The translations under genes were made by a program, and so were the position numbers. Positions 11,419 through 23,595 of a stretch of DNA of 64,000 nucleotides are shown in pieces (the stretch's first letter is position 1; each line of letters begins with the position of its first letter). This stretch comes from Stictocephala bisonia (lineage: Eukaryota > Arthropoda > Insecta > Hemiptera > Membracidae), in assembly GCA_035578905.1 (NCBI GenBank), contig JAQJVL010001106.1, positions 1-64,000 of the forward strand. The letters run 5' to 3'. The notes under the pieces were generated by a model that worked only from the letters and a program-made list of their open reading frames with translations, had not been told where the DNA came from and made no database searches.

Positions 11419-11735
11419 TCTGGAATGATCTAAAAAATTCCCGAATGTGTGAAACTGACGTAGTCAATCTAGAATGGTCTAGCAAGTTCCAGCAATTTCT
11501 GGAATGATCAAAAAAGGTCCCGAATGTGTGAAACTGACGTAGTCAATCTAGAATGGTCTGGCAAGTTCCAGCAATTTCTGGAATGATCTAGAAAAAATTC
11601 CCGAATGTGTGCAACGGATAAAATCGATCCGAAATGGTCTAGAAAGTTCCAAAAATTTCTGGAATGATCTAAAAAGTTCCCGAATGTGTGCAACATATAA
11701 AATTGATCCGAAATGGTCTAGAAAGTTCCAAAAAC
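11419..11735. repeat. About 80-bp tandem repeat with heat-shock-element-like modules
   Basis: Four units, each starting TCTGGAATGATC near 11419, 11499, 11577 and 11660. The core holds TTCTGGAA and, in most units, TTCCCGAA, both of the form TTCnnGAA. Units 3 and 4 also carry GAAAGTTC (GAAnnTTC). Inverted GAA/TTC modules are the recognition unit of heat shock factor. The array lies upstream of a Helitron reading frame on the same strand. Confidence 0.75.
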
Positions 11736-12150
11736 AGAAATCCAGTGACTTTTCGTCAGTTTTACCGTGTTCTTAGTCGAGTGAATATCATACAAAGTAC
11801 GAGTGAACAGTAATTAAAGAAATTTAATTAATTTCGATAACTGAAAACGACTGAACTGTTTGAATATTCTAGAGTGTTCTGATACTAGAAATTTCGATAT
11901 TTGACAGTATACAAACAGAATTCCAGTGATTTTTCGTCAGTTTTATCGTGTTCTTAGTCGAGTAAATATCATACAAAGTACGAGTGAACAGTAATTAAAG
12001 AAATTTAAGTAATTTCGATAATCGAAAGCGACTGAACTGTTTGAATATTCTAGAGTGTTCTGGTACTGGAAATTTCGATATTTGACAGTATATAAACGGA
12101 TATCCAGTGACTTTTCGTCAGTTTCAGTGTGTTTTCAGTCGAGAAACTAA
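11732..12150. repeat. 181-bp tandem repeat, about 2.3 copies
   Basis: AAACAGAAATCCAGTGACTT or a variant starts units at 11732, 11913 and 12094, giving an exact 181-bp period; the third unit is partial. Each full unit ends with TTTGAATATTCTAGAGTGTTC and ATTTCGATATTTGACAG. It sits between the 80-bp array and the Helitron start codon and probably belongs to the Helitron's 5' region. Confidence 0.85.
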
Positions 12151-12186
12151 TTTTTATGTATTACTTCTTTTCAGTACATATGCATA

Positions 12187-13360
12187 ATGCCAAAACGTAA
12201 AAAAGTATTTACGAAACATCAAGTCGTTTCAAAAAACAAAAAGAAGCACGGCAAAATGAAACAGAAGAACAAAGAAAAAAACGGCTCCCGAATATTCGTG
12301 AAGGGGTAAAAAGAATTAGGGAAAATCAAACTGAAGAAGAAAGAGCACGTACTAATGATGAAACGCGATCACGAGTAAAATCCATCCGAAATCGTCAATC
12401 TCTTATTCAACATGAAGTGGAAAAGAGCAGAGATAAATCCAGAATGGCCAATCTACGTCAGCAACGAGTTGCTACATGTAAGAGTCTAGAAGTTGAGGCT
12501 TTTAATTATGATTGCAAAAAGCAATATAGTGAACATCCAGATATTATCATCGGAAAAATGAATAGGCAATTTTCGTCAAACGCTACCTGTTATCCCAAAA
12601 TCAACTCCAGCGGATGAAATTAACGCTTGCTTAAAAAAGTCGATGATATGGGAACACGTAAAATAATTAAATTAACAACAAATATGAGAGCACGAATTTT
12701 AGAAGATGAAAACGCGCAAGAATTTTATGAAAAACTTTTACAAATAGGAGAAGGCACCTATCCAATAGACGAAAATACTGGCCAAATCACATTAACTAAT
12801 GAGTTATGTAATGTTGTTGAAACACCGGAAAAACTTATCAATGAAGTATATCCAAGTATTGCTGAGAATTATACCAACTCAGAATGGTTACGTGAACGAA
12901 TTATTCTAGCCACGAAGAACGACATTGTCAACGGCATCAACAACACCATCCAGGAAATGATTCCGGGAGAAGAGAAAATTTACACGTCAATTGATAAAAT
13001 GATTGACGAACAAGAAAGCGTTAATTTCCCTACTAAATTTTTAAATTCATTAAATCCACCAGGAACGCCATTACACTGTTTTAAGTTTAAAGTTGGTTCA
13101 CCAATTATTTTATTACGAAATCTGAACTCGCCAAAACTGTGTAATGGTACGAGACTCTGCATTAAACAGCTACAAGCGAACATCATTGAAGCCAGTATAA
13201 TGACTGGTAAAGAAAAAGGACAGATAGTGTTTATACCACGGATACCTTTAATATCAAATGGATTGTCCTTCACTTTTAAACGCTTACAATTACCGGTAAA
13301 GTTGGCTTACAGCATGACTATCAACAAAGCACAGGGTCAAACATTTACAGGTAAATCATC
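12187..13360 (+). pseudogene. Helitron Rep-helicase, internally deleted
   Basis: ATG 12187 opens MPKRKKVFTK. After a frame change near 12231-12242 the Arg/Glu-rich N-terminal repeats typical of animal Helitrons follow (RQNETEEQRKKR, RENQTEEERAR, RMANLRQQR). Near 12560 the sequence jumps straight to the late helicase region: FRQTLPVIPKSTPADEINA in one frame, then from 12627 another frame with IKLTTNMR, VGSPIILLRNLNSPKLCNG, IPRIPL and LAYSMTINKAQGQT. The Rep (HUH) nuclease and the Walker A/B half of the Pif1-like helicase are therefore deleted, and the C-terminus is lost after about 13350. Rolling-circle replication function is absent. At least three lesions are visible, so it could only move in trans. 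Confidence 0.85.
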
Positions 13361-13625
13361 TTGTGAAAAATCGTTCCGATGTGTGCGCAGTGGACGACGT
13401 CACCAATGCGCATGCGCTGGCACGTGACAGCTCAGTTATCTCCTGCAGTTTCTCGTAAAGTTCGCTAGCTGACAGAGTACCGTACTACGCGTGGTTCTAA
13501 AAACATTAGCTTTAACGCTTAGTGTCCCGAAATTTATTTTAGTTTTAATTTTTTAGTTTTGTAAATAAGTGTTTAGTGTCGTAATCGTTTAGTGCATAGT
13601 GTATATACATAGTTTCTGGAGCATA

Positions 13626-13926
13626 ATGAGTGTGCAGCCGGGTATTAGTACTAGTAAATCAAATAAAAAAACACCTGTTATTCATAGTCATACGCGAAGT
13701 ATTATTTACATTGTTTATAGTTATTAAAGAAGAAAAATGAAGATTTATCGGAGAAGAAGTTGCTCTAAGAAGTGGCAGAAGCATGTGGAATATCCCATAG
13801 TTCTGCATATAAAATCGTCAAGGAAGCTGCCCAGTCACCCGGACAAGAAAAGAAGTTCGTAACGCCAAAGAAAAACAGACCTAAGAAAAGTCCAATAACG
13901 CGTATGGACAATATTGATTGTACATA
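13626..13926 (+). pseudogene. IS630/Tc1-like transposase N-terminal remnant
   Basis: ATG 13626 is followed by HSHTRSIIYIVYSY, a frame change near 13727, then NEDLSEKKLL, an in-frame TAA, and EVAEACGISHSSAYKIVKEA, PKKNRPKKSPITRMDN. This pattern (RSIIY..Y, a helix-turn-helix, KKFVTPKK, basic linker) is the N-terminal DNA-binding part of IS630/Tc1-related transposases found in insects. The catalytic domain is not visible downstream. It lies between the Helitron helicase and the candidate Helitron 3' end, so it may be a nested insertion. Confidence 0.5.
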
Positions 13927-14289
13927 ATACAATCTTTCTGTTGGTTAATTGATGGAAAGTTTTTTTTTCAACAAAATAATTCACCAAACTTTACCATTAT
14001 CATTGAATATATACCATATGCGATTATGTTGAGGCAGTCCAATGTGTTGTTCATTTCCTTGAAGGGCTAATTTGCAGCGGAAGGGATTGGAATGTGGACT
14101 TTCACCTCTCTTCGACGGCTGGCCACCCCTATTGTTTGGAAGGTTCTTATTCCGTGTCACTGCACCACCATTGACAGCCGGAAATACGCAGCCAGCCTAG
14201 TAGCGCCTTGAGTTGTCCGCTCTGCTCCTCACTCCCCACCCCAGACACTACTCCCGCCACGCAACCTGTGCGAGGCGATTTTTGTTAAA
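13927..14289. other. No gene recognised
   Basis: Possibly further degenerate transposon sequence after the transposase remnant. A C-rich stretch at about 14200-14270 stands out in base composition. Confidence 0.3.
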
Positions 14290-14725
14290 GTGATTCTACT
14301 GTAAATACTGTGGTGTTGACTTAAAGGGACCATGCTTTGCACACGGACAATTATACGTTGCATGCTCACGAGTAGGATCACTTCGAAATTTATTCATTTA
14401 CAGTCCGGACAATAAAACCATAAATGTAGTTTATAAACAAGTACTATAAAAAGAAATCAATAAAAAATATATTTAAAGTAAAAAGTGTAAATACATAATA
14501 ATATATTGTGATTCTACTGTAAATACTGTGGTGTTGACTTAAAGGAACCATGCTTTGCACACGGACAATTATACGTCACATGCTCACGAGTAGGATCACC
14601 TCGAAATTTATTCATTTACAGTCCGGACAATAAAACCATAAATGTAGTTTATAAACAAGTACTATAAAAAGAAATCAATAAAAAAATATGTTTAAAATAA
14701 AAAGTGTAAATACTTAATAATATAA
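14290..14725. repeat. 218-bp tandem duplication
   Basis: GTGATTCTACTGTAAATACTG begins at 14290 and again at 14508. The two copies match nearly base for base over their length (differences such as GGGACC/GGAACC and CGTTGCAT/CGTCACAT). A recent direct duplication. No reading frame. Confidence 0.9.
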
Positions 14726-15004
14726 TAATATGTATATGTGTTTGACTATTGTAATATGTATAATATAATATGTAAATAATTGTGTAAATAAATTATACAT
14801 TTAACATTTACTAAAGTACTTCTTATTTCAACTTATAATTATTTCGATTCATTAATTGGTTAATTAATTTGACACACTCACCGTATGTTAAATGATCGAA
14901 TAAGTGTCTTATTATCTAAGATAAAAATCTATAATATCTACTTTAGAAAATAGATCTTTAAATATTTCTTATACCATTAAGCATGCGATGTAGGCCTATT
15001 TTAA

Positions 15005-15029
15005 CCCGAGCAACGCCGGGTTTTGCTGA
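15005..15029 (+). mobile_element. Candidate Helitron 3' terminus
   Basis: A GC-rich short hairpin (CCCGAGCAACGCCGGG, 15005-15020) is followed by TTTTG and CTGA, then T. Helitrons end in CTRR before a target T, with a hairpin just inside. Orientation agrees with the + strand Helitron coding remnant at 12187-13360. The matching 5' TC end was not found. Confidence 0.45.
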
Positions 15030-15319
15030 TAGTATACAATAATTGTTGATCTTCAGTGGCACCTCGTAAGTAGCATAAACGACAAATGACGCCAGAGACA
15101 TCTGGTTTTTGTCCATAAGAGTAAATTGTGACTGGGGAGAACAGAATATTGTTGTCTATTTTTCTGTTCTGAGGAGCCAATATGGTGGAGCCCTAAGTCG
15201 AATACCAAAGATCCAAATAGCCTTAAATCATTTAATACCTTTCTAGAAATATGGTACAAAGTTTCATGAAAAGAGGTACTCCCGTTCATCGTAAAACGCA
15301 ATAAAAGAGCGTTGCCAAC

Positions 15320-16130
15320 TAGGGATGATAACGATATATCGATATATTGGAAAATATCGATTAATATGTTTCGATATATCGATATTTTATTTCGATAATA
15401 TCGGACATATCGATATTTTATTTCGATAATATCGGACATATCGATATTTTTGGTCCGATATATCCTATATATTGACGTTATTCTCTCTCCTCGAAATCAT
15501 CGATTCGAAAAAACAATTTAAATTGCCTCTTATACGTACTAAACATGTATTTAAATAGTAAAGTATCTTTATTTAGTTTATTTACGTGAGGTTAATGCAC
15601 TTAATGTATTTTATGGTAGACGAGTGTATGGAATGGGATGAATTAAGTTCTGTGTGAGTTGACAACGCTGACTCTAAGATACCTAATTTGAATACCTTAG
15701 TGAATTAATTTGTTTAATTTTTATTATTTATAAGAAGCCTAAAGGCATTTGAAATTTTAAAAACAAAAATAACAATGTTATTACTCTATTATTTTATATT
15801 TAACATAGTAATTAAAGGTACCAGTATAGTTATTTTTATTTGAATTTTTAAAATTCAATGTCACAGGCCACAACTTGTTTCGTGTAGATAAATGTATTTA
15901 ATATTTAGACTACATTCAGTAGGCTATTCTAAATAGTGATAGCAAAATATGAGGGTAATTTTGGTCAGAGTTAGTGCATAATTTTAAACAGATAAATCAT
16001 TTATAATTCGATATATCGGTTACCCGATTTATCGATATTTCTCTTTCGATGTTATCGTTATATCGATGTTTGGTTTGAGATGTATCGATAATTCGATATA
16101 TCGATATGTTGCAAATATTTGCCATCTCTA
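15320..16130. mobile_element. hAT-type MITE rich in TCGATA repeats
   Basis: The ends are TAGGGATGATAA.. and ..TTTGCCATCTCTA, imperfect inverted repeats of the TAGAGATGGCAAA kind seen in insect hAT elements. The flanks TTGCCAAC (15312-15319) and TTACCAAC (16131-16138) agree at 7 of 8 positions, fitting an 8-bp hAT duplication. Inside both ends lie dense ATATCGATA motifs (15329-15470 and 16008-16105). There is no transposase, so it is non-autonomous, 811 bp. Confidence 0.75.
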
Positions 16131-16138
16131 TTACCAAC

Positions 16139-17500
16139 AGAAATACAGAAATTGAGACAAGGGTTTCTCTGATGTATGAAATGTGTACATATGCAACATT
16201 TACGCTAATATACACTATGTACAGATAACACTTATTTATATGTATATACATTATAACAGTATTTTCTTACATTTTCGTAAGAATTAAATGATACAGATTC
16301 ATTTTAATTATGGCAGGTTAAACCATAATTGATATATTTAAAAAAAATCTATTTATTTTTTAAAAGAATTACAAAAAAGTAAAAGTCTTCTATTAAACAT
16401 TTTTGTACCTCGGTCCTTTATATTCCTCACATGGCTCTGAGAATAGTTAAGTTAACGTAACAGACAAAATGTACTGTAAGGAATTTAGACAAAAACGCTC
16501 TAAAATCATGTTCAAATTGGAAGTAAAGTATGGAACACTTGCTCCACTTCTTTCATTTTTGCCATATTATTTAATAGATTATTTTATACTGCAGATAAAA
16601 ACAGCTCGAGCTGAAGGAAGGCAGGAAGTCCATTATAAGATGATATGAAGGAGATAGGAACAATAAAATTACGTCAATTGTACTGGATTGTGGCCCTTAG
16701 ACCATTAGAGGCAAGGCTCAGTAACCCCAAGCTGATTATAAACAGAACATCTCACCCGCAAAAATATAAAAATATTATCGTGCACTTTTTCGATTTGACT
16801 GAAACTATGAGTGTACTTTTTTCTAAAAAAAAAGAGCTTATTTGTATAGTGGAGGTTATTTCAACCACGGTTAGCTTATTTTCACCAGAAAATTTGAAAA
16901 CTCGTTTCAAAGGTAATATTGTTTAAACTTTTTTAATTTTTTTAACACAATTTGGTATTATATGGATTCTTTTTTTCAAAGAACACGAATATATAATAGT
17001 CAGTTTTGCAGTAACATTACTTTTTGCCCAAAAATACACTTTTCACTTACCTAACCAAACCCAGTCAGTAATCCTACCCGTCTTTACCGTATATATCCTC
17101 AACAACCTTTTGTGATCTGTGTAAAATTGGGTGCTTACAACCCCCTCCCACCCACCTCAGACAATTTCTATCTGTAGTGCCCGATCCAAAATTATGGACA
17201 AGTACGGTAGTTTTTATTTGGTGATTTTTCACTATCACAAAACAATCCAAAGGTGTGAAATAGTTGTACCTTTTGTATTCCTTCAGAGATTAAAAAAATG
17301 GAAATAAAATTAAAATATTTAACTAGAAAGCTAAACGTATCAATAAGGAAAGGTTTGATGGTGTTTTTTCTTTTTCACGCCGATTGATTGCTGTCCAGTT
17401 TTTCTTCAATAACAGGGAAAATTGTGAATCGGACAGTTGTTAGTACTTCATTAAAAAGAGCGGTTTCTTTGACTGGATTAGAATGAGCTGAAAGCTTATT
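16139..17500. other. No gene recognised
   Basis: AT-rich. A 93-codon frame at 16645-16926 has no recognisable motif. Nothing else supported. Confidence 0.4.
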
Positions 17501-17655
17501 CTATAATTTTACATATATGATTCTAATCTAAATAATTGTAAGAAATCCACTTTCTTCAAATAGACTTATTAATGCCTTTTACAGACAGCACATAAAAACT
17601 ACCAGTCACTAGTGAAGTAATCATTTGTCTTATTTATTACACAATTCAATTTTTT
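17501..17655 (+). repeat. 155-bp direct duplication, copy 1
   Basis: Identical to 18319-18473 except for one visible difference (CTTATTAATG against CTTGTTAATG). The flanking sequences are unrelated, so only this block was duplicated, 818 bp apart. Confidence 0.9.
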
Positions 17656-17726
17656 CAACGAGGTCCTTACAGTGCAATCGACATGCCTTGAATAGTAAAA
17701 CACCTGCAAACATACATATACTGCTC

Positions 17727-17766
17727 CACAGAGCACAGGATAACAATTCTTATTCTGTGCTCTGTG
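17727..17766. repeat. Hairpin with 12-bp perfect arms
   Basis: CACAGAGCACAG (17727-17738) and CTGTGCTCTGTG (17755-17766) are exact reverse complements around a 16-base loop. Confidence 0.85.
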
Positions 17767-18318
17767 CACTGCCTTTAAGGATGGCCCAACAGTTATCGAG
17801 TAGGATATATATCTATTTTTCAATACAATAGTTTTGTAACGTCATCATTTTGGAGAAAAACCGAAAAGAGGACTGTAGTGTTTGTCCTTTGATAAAATGC
17901 AATAAGTAAAATACGTAATATACAAAATTTACACTGGTTTAGTAAAATTTTAATAGAGCTCAACTAATAATATTACGGTCAAATAGAGTCCTGGATAATA
18001 AGGGAATTCCACTATGTGGCTACTCAGTGTTACTTTTATTTACACTCACACATTAACTAAATTACACAATATTAGACATTTACAAATATAAATTACTAGA
18101 CACTATTTAAGCGTTCGAAACTAAACCACTCTTTATTTACAGTAAATTATTGTCAATTAACACTCACGAATGTTATGTTCGTTCATTATATGTCACTGTT
18201 TATCACTTCTACTCTTTAGGATTGAGTGGAAGAGAAGACGTAATAGTCCTAACTCCACCTTTCCTATAAAGACATTCATTCATTCCAGTCCAGGCTGAAG
18301 ACTCATACTGCCACTGAC

Positions 18319-18473
18319 CTATAATTTTACATATATGATTCTAATCTAAATAATTGTAAGAAATCCACTTTCTTCAAATAGACTTGTTAATGCCTTTTAC
18401 AGACAGCACATAAAAACTACCAGTCACTAGTGAAGTAATCATTTGTCTTATTTATTACACAATTCAATTTTTT
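18319..18473 (+). repeat. 155-bp direct duplication, copy 2
   Basis: Second copy of 17501-17655. Confidence 0.9.
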
Positions 18474-19635
18474 GTTGTGTTATACAATAATATTTGCCGG
18501 AGGGTGTCTTATAAATAGGCGCTGCTGCAATCCAGAAGCTTCTAATAGCGGCCATACTTCAATTATTACTGAATGTTATCGCCATCTCCGGGAGTTGCTA
18601 GATTGACCAAGCAATCAGAAGAAATTTGCCGCACCCACCAAACAGATTAAGGGGCAGTGTTTTCTCAAATTGGCAATATCCACAACAATAGTTCAAGTTT
18701 TATTATAATAACTATAGCATTATTACATAAACATTTTACTGTACGAATGTAATTTCTTTTTATGAACTTAAAGTTAACTTATAGAGACCTTTATGAACTT
18801 TGTATGTGAAGGTAATACAGTATTCACAAAATAATAATTTTACAATACTTTTAGAGGATTCAAAGTGAAGCCGTTTTAGTGCTCCTACTCTCTCGGTGTT
18901 TCTAAGGTAGATTGTTTCTATAGCAGGTCGTGATTGCCAATAGTGGCGATATCAAACTGTTTTATGACATCATTTGAATACGAAATATGATATCATCTGA
19001 GAAGAATAAGAATGTCACACGAAAATAATAATAACAATGACTCATTACAATCGTTCGAAATGTCAGTTTCGTTCAAGACTATAGCCCTAAAAACACGTTG
19101 ATTGACGCGATGAAATGTCGTATTCAGCCTACTTTCACAGAGACGGAAGATATTCCCACAGGTGCTTTCTTCACTGTGGGTACTTCATACAGTACATCTA
19201 TACGAGGTTTCATTAAATATTTTTCCATTCTAAATTACAATTGTTTATTAAAAAAATAGATACATTTTTAGTATAATTAATTATATATACAACTATAAGC
19301 CTATACGTTAAACATTTAGTACAGAAAAAAGTCGAGAAACCATGCTTGAAAAATTAATTCCTGATCATGGAAATGTGACAAGATTTCAAATTTGTTTAAC
19401 TACTTTACATAACGTTACAGCCCCAAAATCGCAAGGTGTTCTCGGTCCAATAGCCGGTCGGCATTAAATATTTAGGTTTTGACGACTAACCTTCCATGAA
19501 TTTAAAATTGGAATAGCCACTTTTAAATTGGTCCATTGGCGTCTAATCAATGGTTACCATCGGCTTAGAGATGTCTGGGGTTTCCTTGTTTAATGGTTTC
19601 AAGGATTGAGATGTTGTCTAGGGAAGAGAACATCA
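18474..19635. other. No gene recognised
   Basis: Moderately complex sequence without a coherent reading frame. I see no terminal repeats. Confidence 0.4.
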
Positions 19636-19872
19636 ATCCGAGTATCAGGCTTGTCATTAGTTGAAAACCAGATCAATAGTACGTGGTTCGGATCCCAAGT
19701 AAAGCTGTAGGTCCCTCAGTTGACCTGGCTATTGGCGGTTAATAAATAGATCTCTCTAAGGACCAGTCGACCTTAGTTTGTAAACACACTACAAAGGTCA
19801 TCCACACTCATGTTCACCTTATTTAAAGTACGCACACGCTTTATCGGCATCTCATATCTGATTAATAATAAT
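19636..19872 (+). mobile_element. SINE, copy A of a dispersed family
   Basis: Shares ordered blocks with the other copies: CAGGCTTGTCA, a B-box-like GGTTCGGATCCC near 19686, CTGTAGGTCCCT, CAGTCGACCTTAGTTTGTAA, then CACTCATGTTCACC and a CGGCATCTCAT..GATTAATAATAA tail. The 5' half matches the minus-strand copy at 34105-34290 closely. Confidence 0.7.
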
Positions 19873-21220
19873 ATCTTTACACTCAATATAGCCTACTATC
19901 AAAATTATAATTCGTAACGCACGATATCAAACCTATATTTCAGTTTTGGCTAGTAGGTAAGGTTCAATCGCTTAACGTTTCGAAACGGAACAATATGAAG
20001 GAAGATCTACTTTTCACAGAACTACTGTTTCAACAATCAATATAAATAATTACTTTCTACAGCTGGTTCACGATGCATTTGCTGAATTGTTTTGATACCT
20101 ATAACAGGTGTCATTGATGGTGTTGAGGTGCACCCCTTCGGCACGAGCCGTGAGATGCCATCTGGCGTACAGGTGGAAGGCTCGGACAGGTGCACTAACT
20201 GGTCTTGGTCATCGGTAGGCTTTTTGCACTGACGTCTGTTTCCATCCTGTCATGAGGAAGTCATGTCTGTATCCCTGTATAAACAACCTAACAACACAAT
20301 TTGTATAGCTGTTTTATAATTATAACTATTTTATAGATTGCTCGTATTCTTGCTAAACAGTGTTACGCTATTTTCTGTATTTTGTGAACTGTTCACTTTG
20401 CAGCGAGTCGACGTTTGTGGACTGATCGTGGTTGTCAGACCACGCCATTCCATTTTTAAGTCCACAGAGGGCCAATAGTGGTGTGTGAATGGTGTTCTCT
20501 TTGTGACTCTTTTAAGGCAACGTCGCGCAAATAGACCTGCTAATAGAATGGTAATTTTAGATGAACTAAGTGCATCAGTTTCTACTGCTCCATAAGCAAT
20601 ATGTGTGTAGTTATTTATCTATGTTTGGCATGGTTAAGTTAGGTTTCTAGTCAGAACCAATTTTTTGAAAGCTGATTTATAAGTCATCAGTGGCCTTGAT
20701 CGGAGGTTCCGATGCCATCGTTAGATAATGGCGTCAAGCAACATCGAGAGTGACCGTTCCTTGGATGGGTAAAATTCGTTTAATTTTAACGTAATCGTAA
20801 AATCTATTTTAACTTCAAACGCGGTAAATAAACGAAAAACTGAAATAAGAACCGCGATTTCAAAACTGTTCAATACTGACCATACACAAATAATCTGCAG
20901 TATATATAACAATTCAATTTCATATTATTGAAATGAAGGCAGTATAAAGTCAGCTGTTTATATTATTAGGCCTAATAATAAGCAACTGACTTAATGTTCC
21001 TTTATTTATATATTATGAAACTGCATAGTTCATAGCTGTTCAATTAAGTACATTACAAAGGTGATGCCGCGTATCATTTACAGGAAATCCAGCGATTATG
21101 TCGTCATCAAACACTTATTTCTTCAATATCTTGAAAGGTATAAAATATATCGACAATTCAAGACCATTTTAATTACATAATACGCCTATAAAGACTCGAA
21201 TGACAGGTCGATGAACTAAA
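19873..21220. other. No gene recognised
   Basis: AT-rich with a more GC-balanced island at about 20120-20250 and 20400-20530. No frame or terminal repeat is convincing. Confidence 0.4.
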
Positions 21221-21515
21221 TTGGTTGGTAGCGTAGTTGGTTCAATCCCAGCTTCATGTGCTAACGGTTGTCAGTTCGATCCCAATCAGAGTCATAATAC
21301 ATTTTGAGAAGGATCAGCTGATAACCACCGGCTGTTCATTTGTCATTGGGCTATTAATTAATGACACTTTTTAAGGAATAGTCGGCCTTAGTTTGTAACA
21401 ATGACTACATTCGCTCATCAACACTCATTCGAAATCCATATTCGCCCATATCTTGACGATCGGCGTCTTATGAATAAAAAAATAAAAAAAATAAAAAAAT
21501 AAATAAATAAATCTG
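21221..21515 (+). mobile_element. tRNA-derived SINE, copy B
   Basis: A-box TAGCGTAGTTGG (21229-21240) and B-box AGTTCGATCCC (21273-21283) sit at tRNA-like spacing. The shared core follows: AATAGTCGGCCTTAGTTTGTAA, TGACTACATTCGCTCATCAA, ATATTCGCCCATATCTTGAC, GATCGGCGTCTTATGAATAA, and then an A-rich AATAAAAAAA tail. This is the most complete copy of the family. Confidence 0.8.
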
Positions 21516-22225
21516 TTCATTTGTTAAAGAGATATCATGTTCTATTATTTCACGATACGAGGTTTTATTCCAACATCTCTAGTCTTCTTCTTATCAATCG
21601 GATTCTTCTACATAGGATTTTGTTTAACGTTCGGGCGAGATCGGCTCTTGTCGGAAATCTCAGCCAAATGTCTCAGCTGTTTATTAATAATAATAATAAC
21701 AACAACAACCTATATGCACCAACACAAGGTAACTACCCAACATAACCTACTAAAAACATACATGTAAGTATTTTCCACTAATATAATTTTTTCTCAAAAC
21801 AAGATAGCTTTGTGTTTTTGATTTTTGACAAAGACTGTGGATCCACTGCTTTTCCAACGGCATGAACTAGGAAATTGTATGTGCAACTTTTATACAATAA
21901 ATAGAAATCTAAATCTACGACAACGTGACGTCATTAGAACACTCGTGCGAAACAGAGAAAGAATCTATTGTTTACATTTGATAGTTTTATATCCACTAAT
22001 CTGCGGTGTGGTGACTATAAAAAGAATCCAGTATATGCACGACAGTATATGAATCCCCAATCTTCAAAATTAGAGTTGGAGTGCACCCATTTATAACCTC
22101 GGAATAAAAGATTTCACTAGGAATTGGGATCATGTGGAAAAAGTGAGTGGTTCTACACGTCTGGAACTCATAATCCAAATCAATCAATTTCCCTGATGAA
22201 GATACAGAGTACAAAAAAAGTTATT
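21516..22225. other. No gene recognised
   Basis: Short overlapping frames at 21521-21767 include a (AAT/AAC)n simple repeat and are not credible genes. Confidence 0.4.
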
Positions 22226-22477
22226 GATAAATAAACCAAAAAATAAGTGAAATAAAAATGGGATAGCAAACAAAGTTGTTTGTCCAATGAAGCAAACAAT
22301 CGAAACAAACAAACCACACAAACAAATCGGAAAAATATGGACATGAATGGAAATAAAAATTCTCACTCATATCCATATTTTTCCAATTTATTTGTATGGT
22401 TTTTTTGTTTCATTGGAGTACCGAAGGTACTTGGCCATTCCATTCTGATTTCACATATTTTTTTTGGTTTATTTATC
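22226..22477. mobile_element. Foldback MITE, 252 bp
   Basis: The whole segment is an imperfect palindrome. GATAAATAAACCAAAAAATA at the left end pairs with TATTTTTTTTGGTTTATTTATC at the right, and CCAATGAAGCAAACAA and CGGAAAAATATGG pair with CCATATTTTTCC and TTGTTTCATTGG nearer the centre. The centre is near 22350. No coding capacity. Confidence 0.8.
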
Positions 22478-23595
22478 TATAAATGTTTTAATGCGCCTGG
22501 CGTCCTTTTTTGCTTTGTTGAGGTTTGATTATTTTATACAAATTAAAAACACAACAAATAATTATGTATTTAAGTGAATTCTTTATATAAGACACAAGAT
22601 CTTTTATTCGTGGAGGTGTCATTTTTCATTTTCCACACTGACGACACAAAATGGCCACAAAAATATTCAAGAAGGAGCAGCATATCGTTTGGTTCGTACA
22701 TACATATTTTACAAATAATTTCACTAAAACATCTTAATAGCGCTCCACGTCACAAACAATAGAGTTTACATTAGGAATCCGAAGTATTCATTTACATTTT
22801 ACACTGCTTGGCCAAACAATTCGATTAGCTACTACAAATAAGAATCGTATTTTGGCATCAGGCAATATTATTAATTACAAATGTGAAGGTCACCTGAACG
22901 TAATTGACGACAGTCACTGAGCAATGAGCTTTCGCTTTTTACATGAACGCCCGTTATTTCGGACTCGTCAGTGCTGTCGTTGCATCAGATACTAAGATAA
23001 AAACTGATGTAATGGGAAACTGGATATTTTATAGCTCCAGAACGTTTTTCGGATAAGATAAAACGGAAAGCCTTCACGGTAAATTGGATGACTGATAAAG
23101 CAAATATGACTCTATAACGTAATCAAACGCTATAAAATAATGAACTATTGAGATATAATGATATGAAAATATGTCGTTTCAGAAAAAAACGTATTTTTTA
23201 TGGCAATGCACTATCTTAAAATGATTCATTTTTTTTTTTTATAAATTGCTTGTAGTTACACAATCTGTAGGCTACTACTATAAGTTCAACTAGTATAGAA
23301 CAAATTTACACACATAACAAAGTTTTGGCTAATTTGGTTTTTACAATGGAATCCAATGTGTTTAAAACATTAGTATGTAGTCGTACATAATTACGGGGAG
23401 AAGTTCATTTTTTGTGAAAAGGGAAACTATACAATTTCATAACATATAAATAAAAAATATATTCGTTTTTTATTTATTTATTTTTTATCTATTTATTTAT
23501 TCGTCATTTGCTTATTATTAGGCATACGAATGTAAAAAGCTTACTTCATACTGTCTTCATTTAAATCATATGAAATTACATTGTTTTGTTCACTG
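22478..23595. other. No gene recognised
   Basis: AT-rich with T-rich and ATTT-rich simple stretches near 23230 and 23465-23505. Confidence 0.4.

Noticed and set aside
22280..22528. 82-codon frame rich in Asn and Phe
   Set aside because: Falls within the foldback MITE. No start context or homology.
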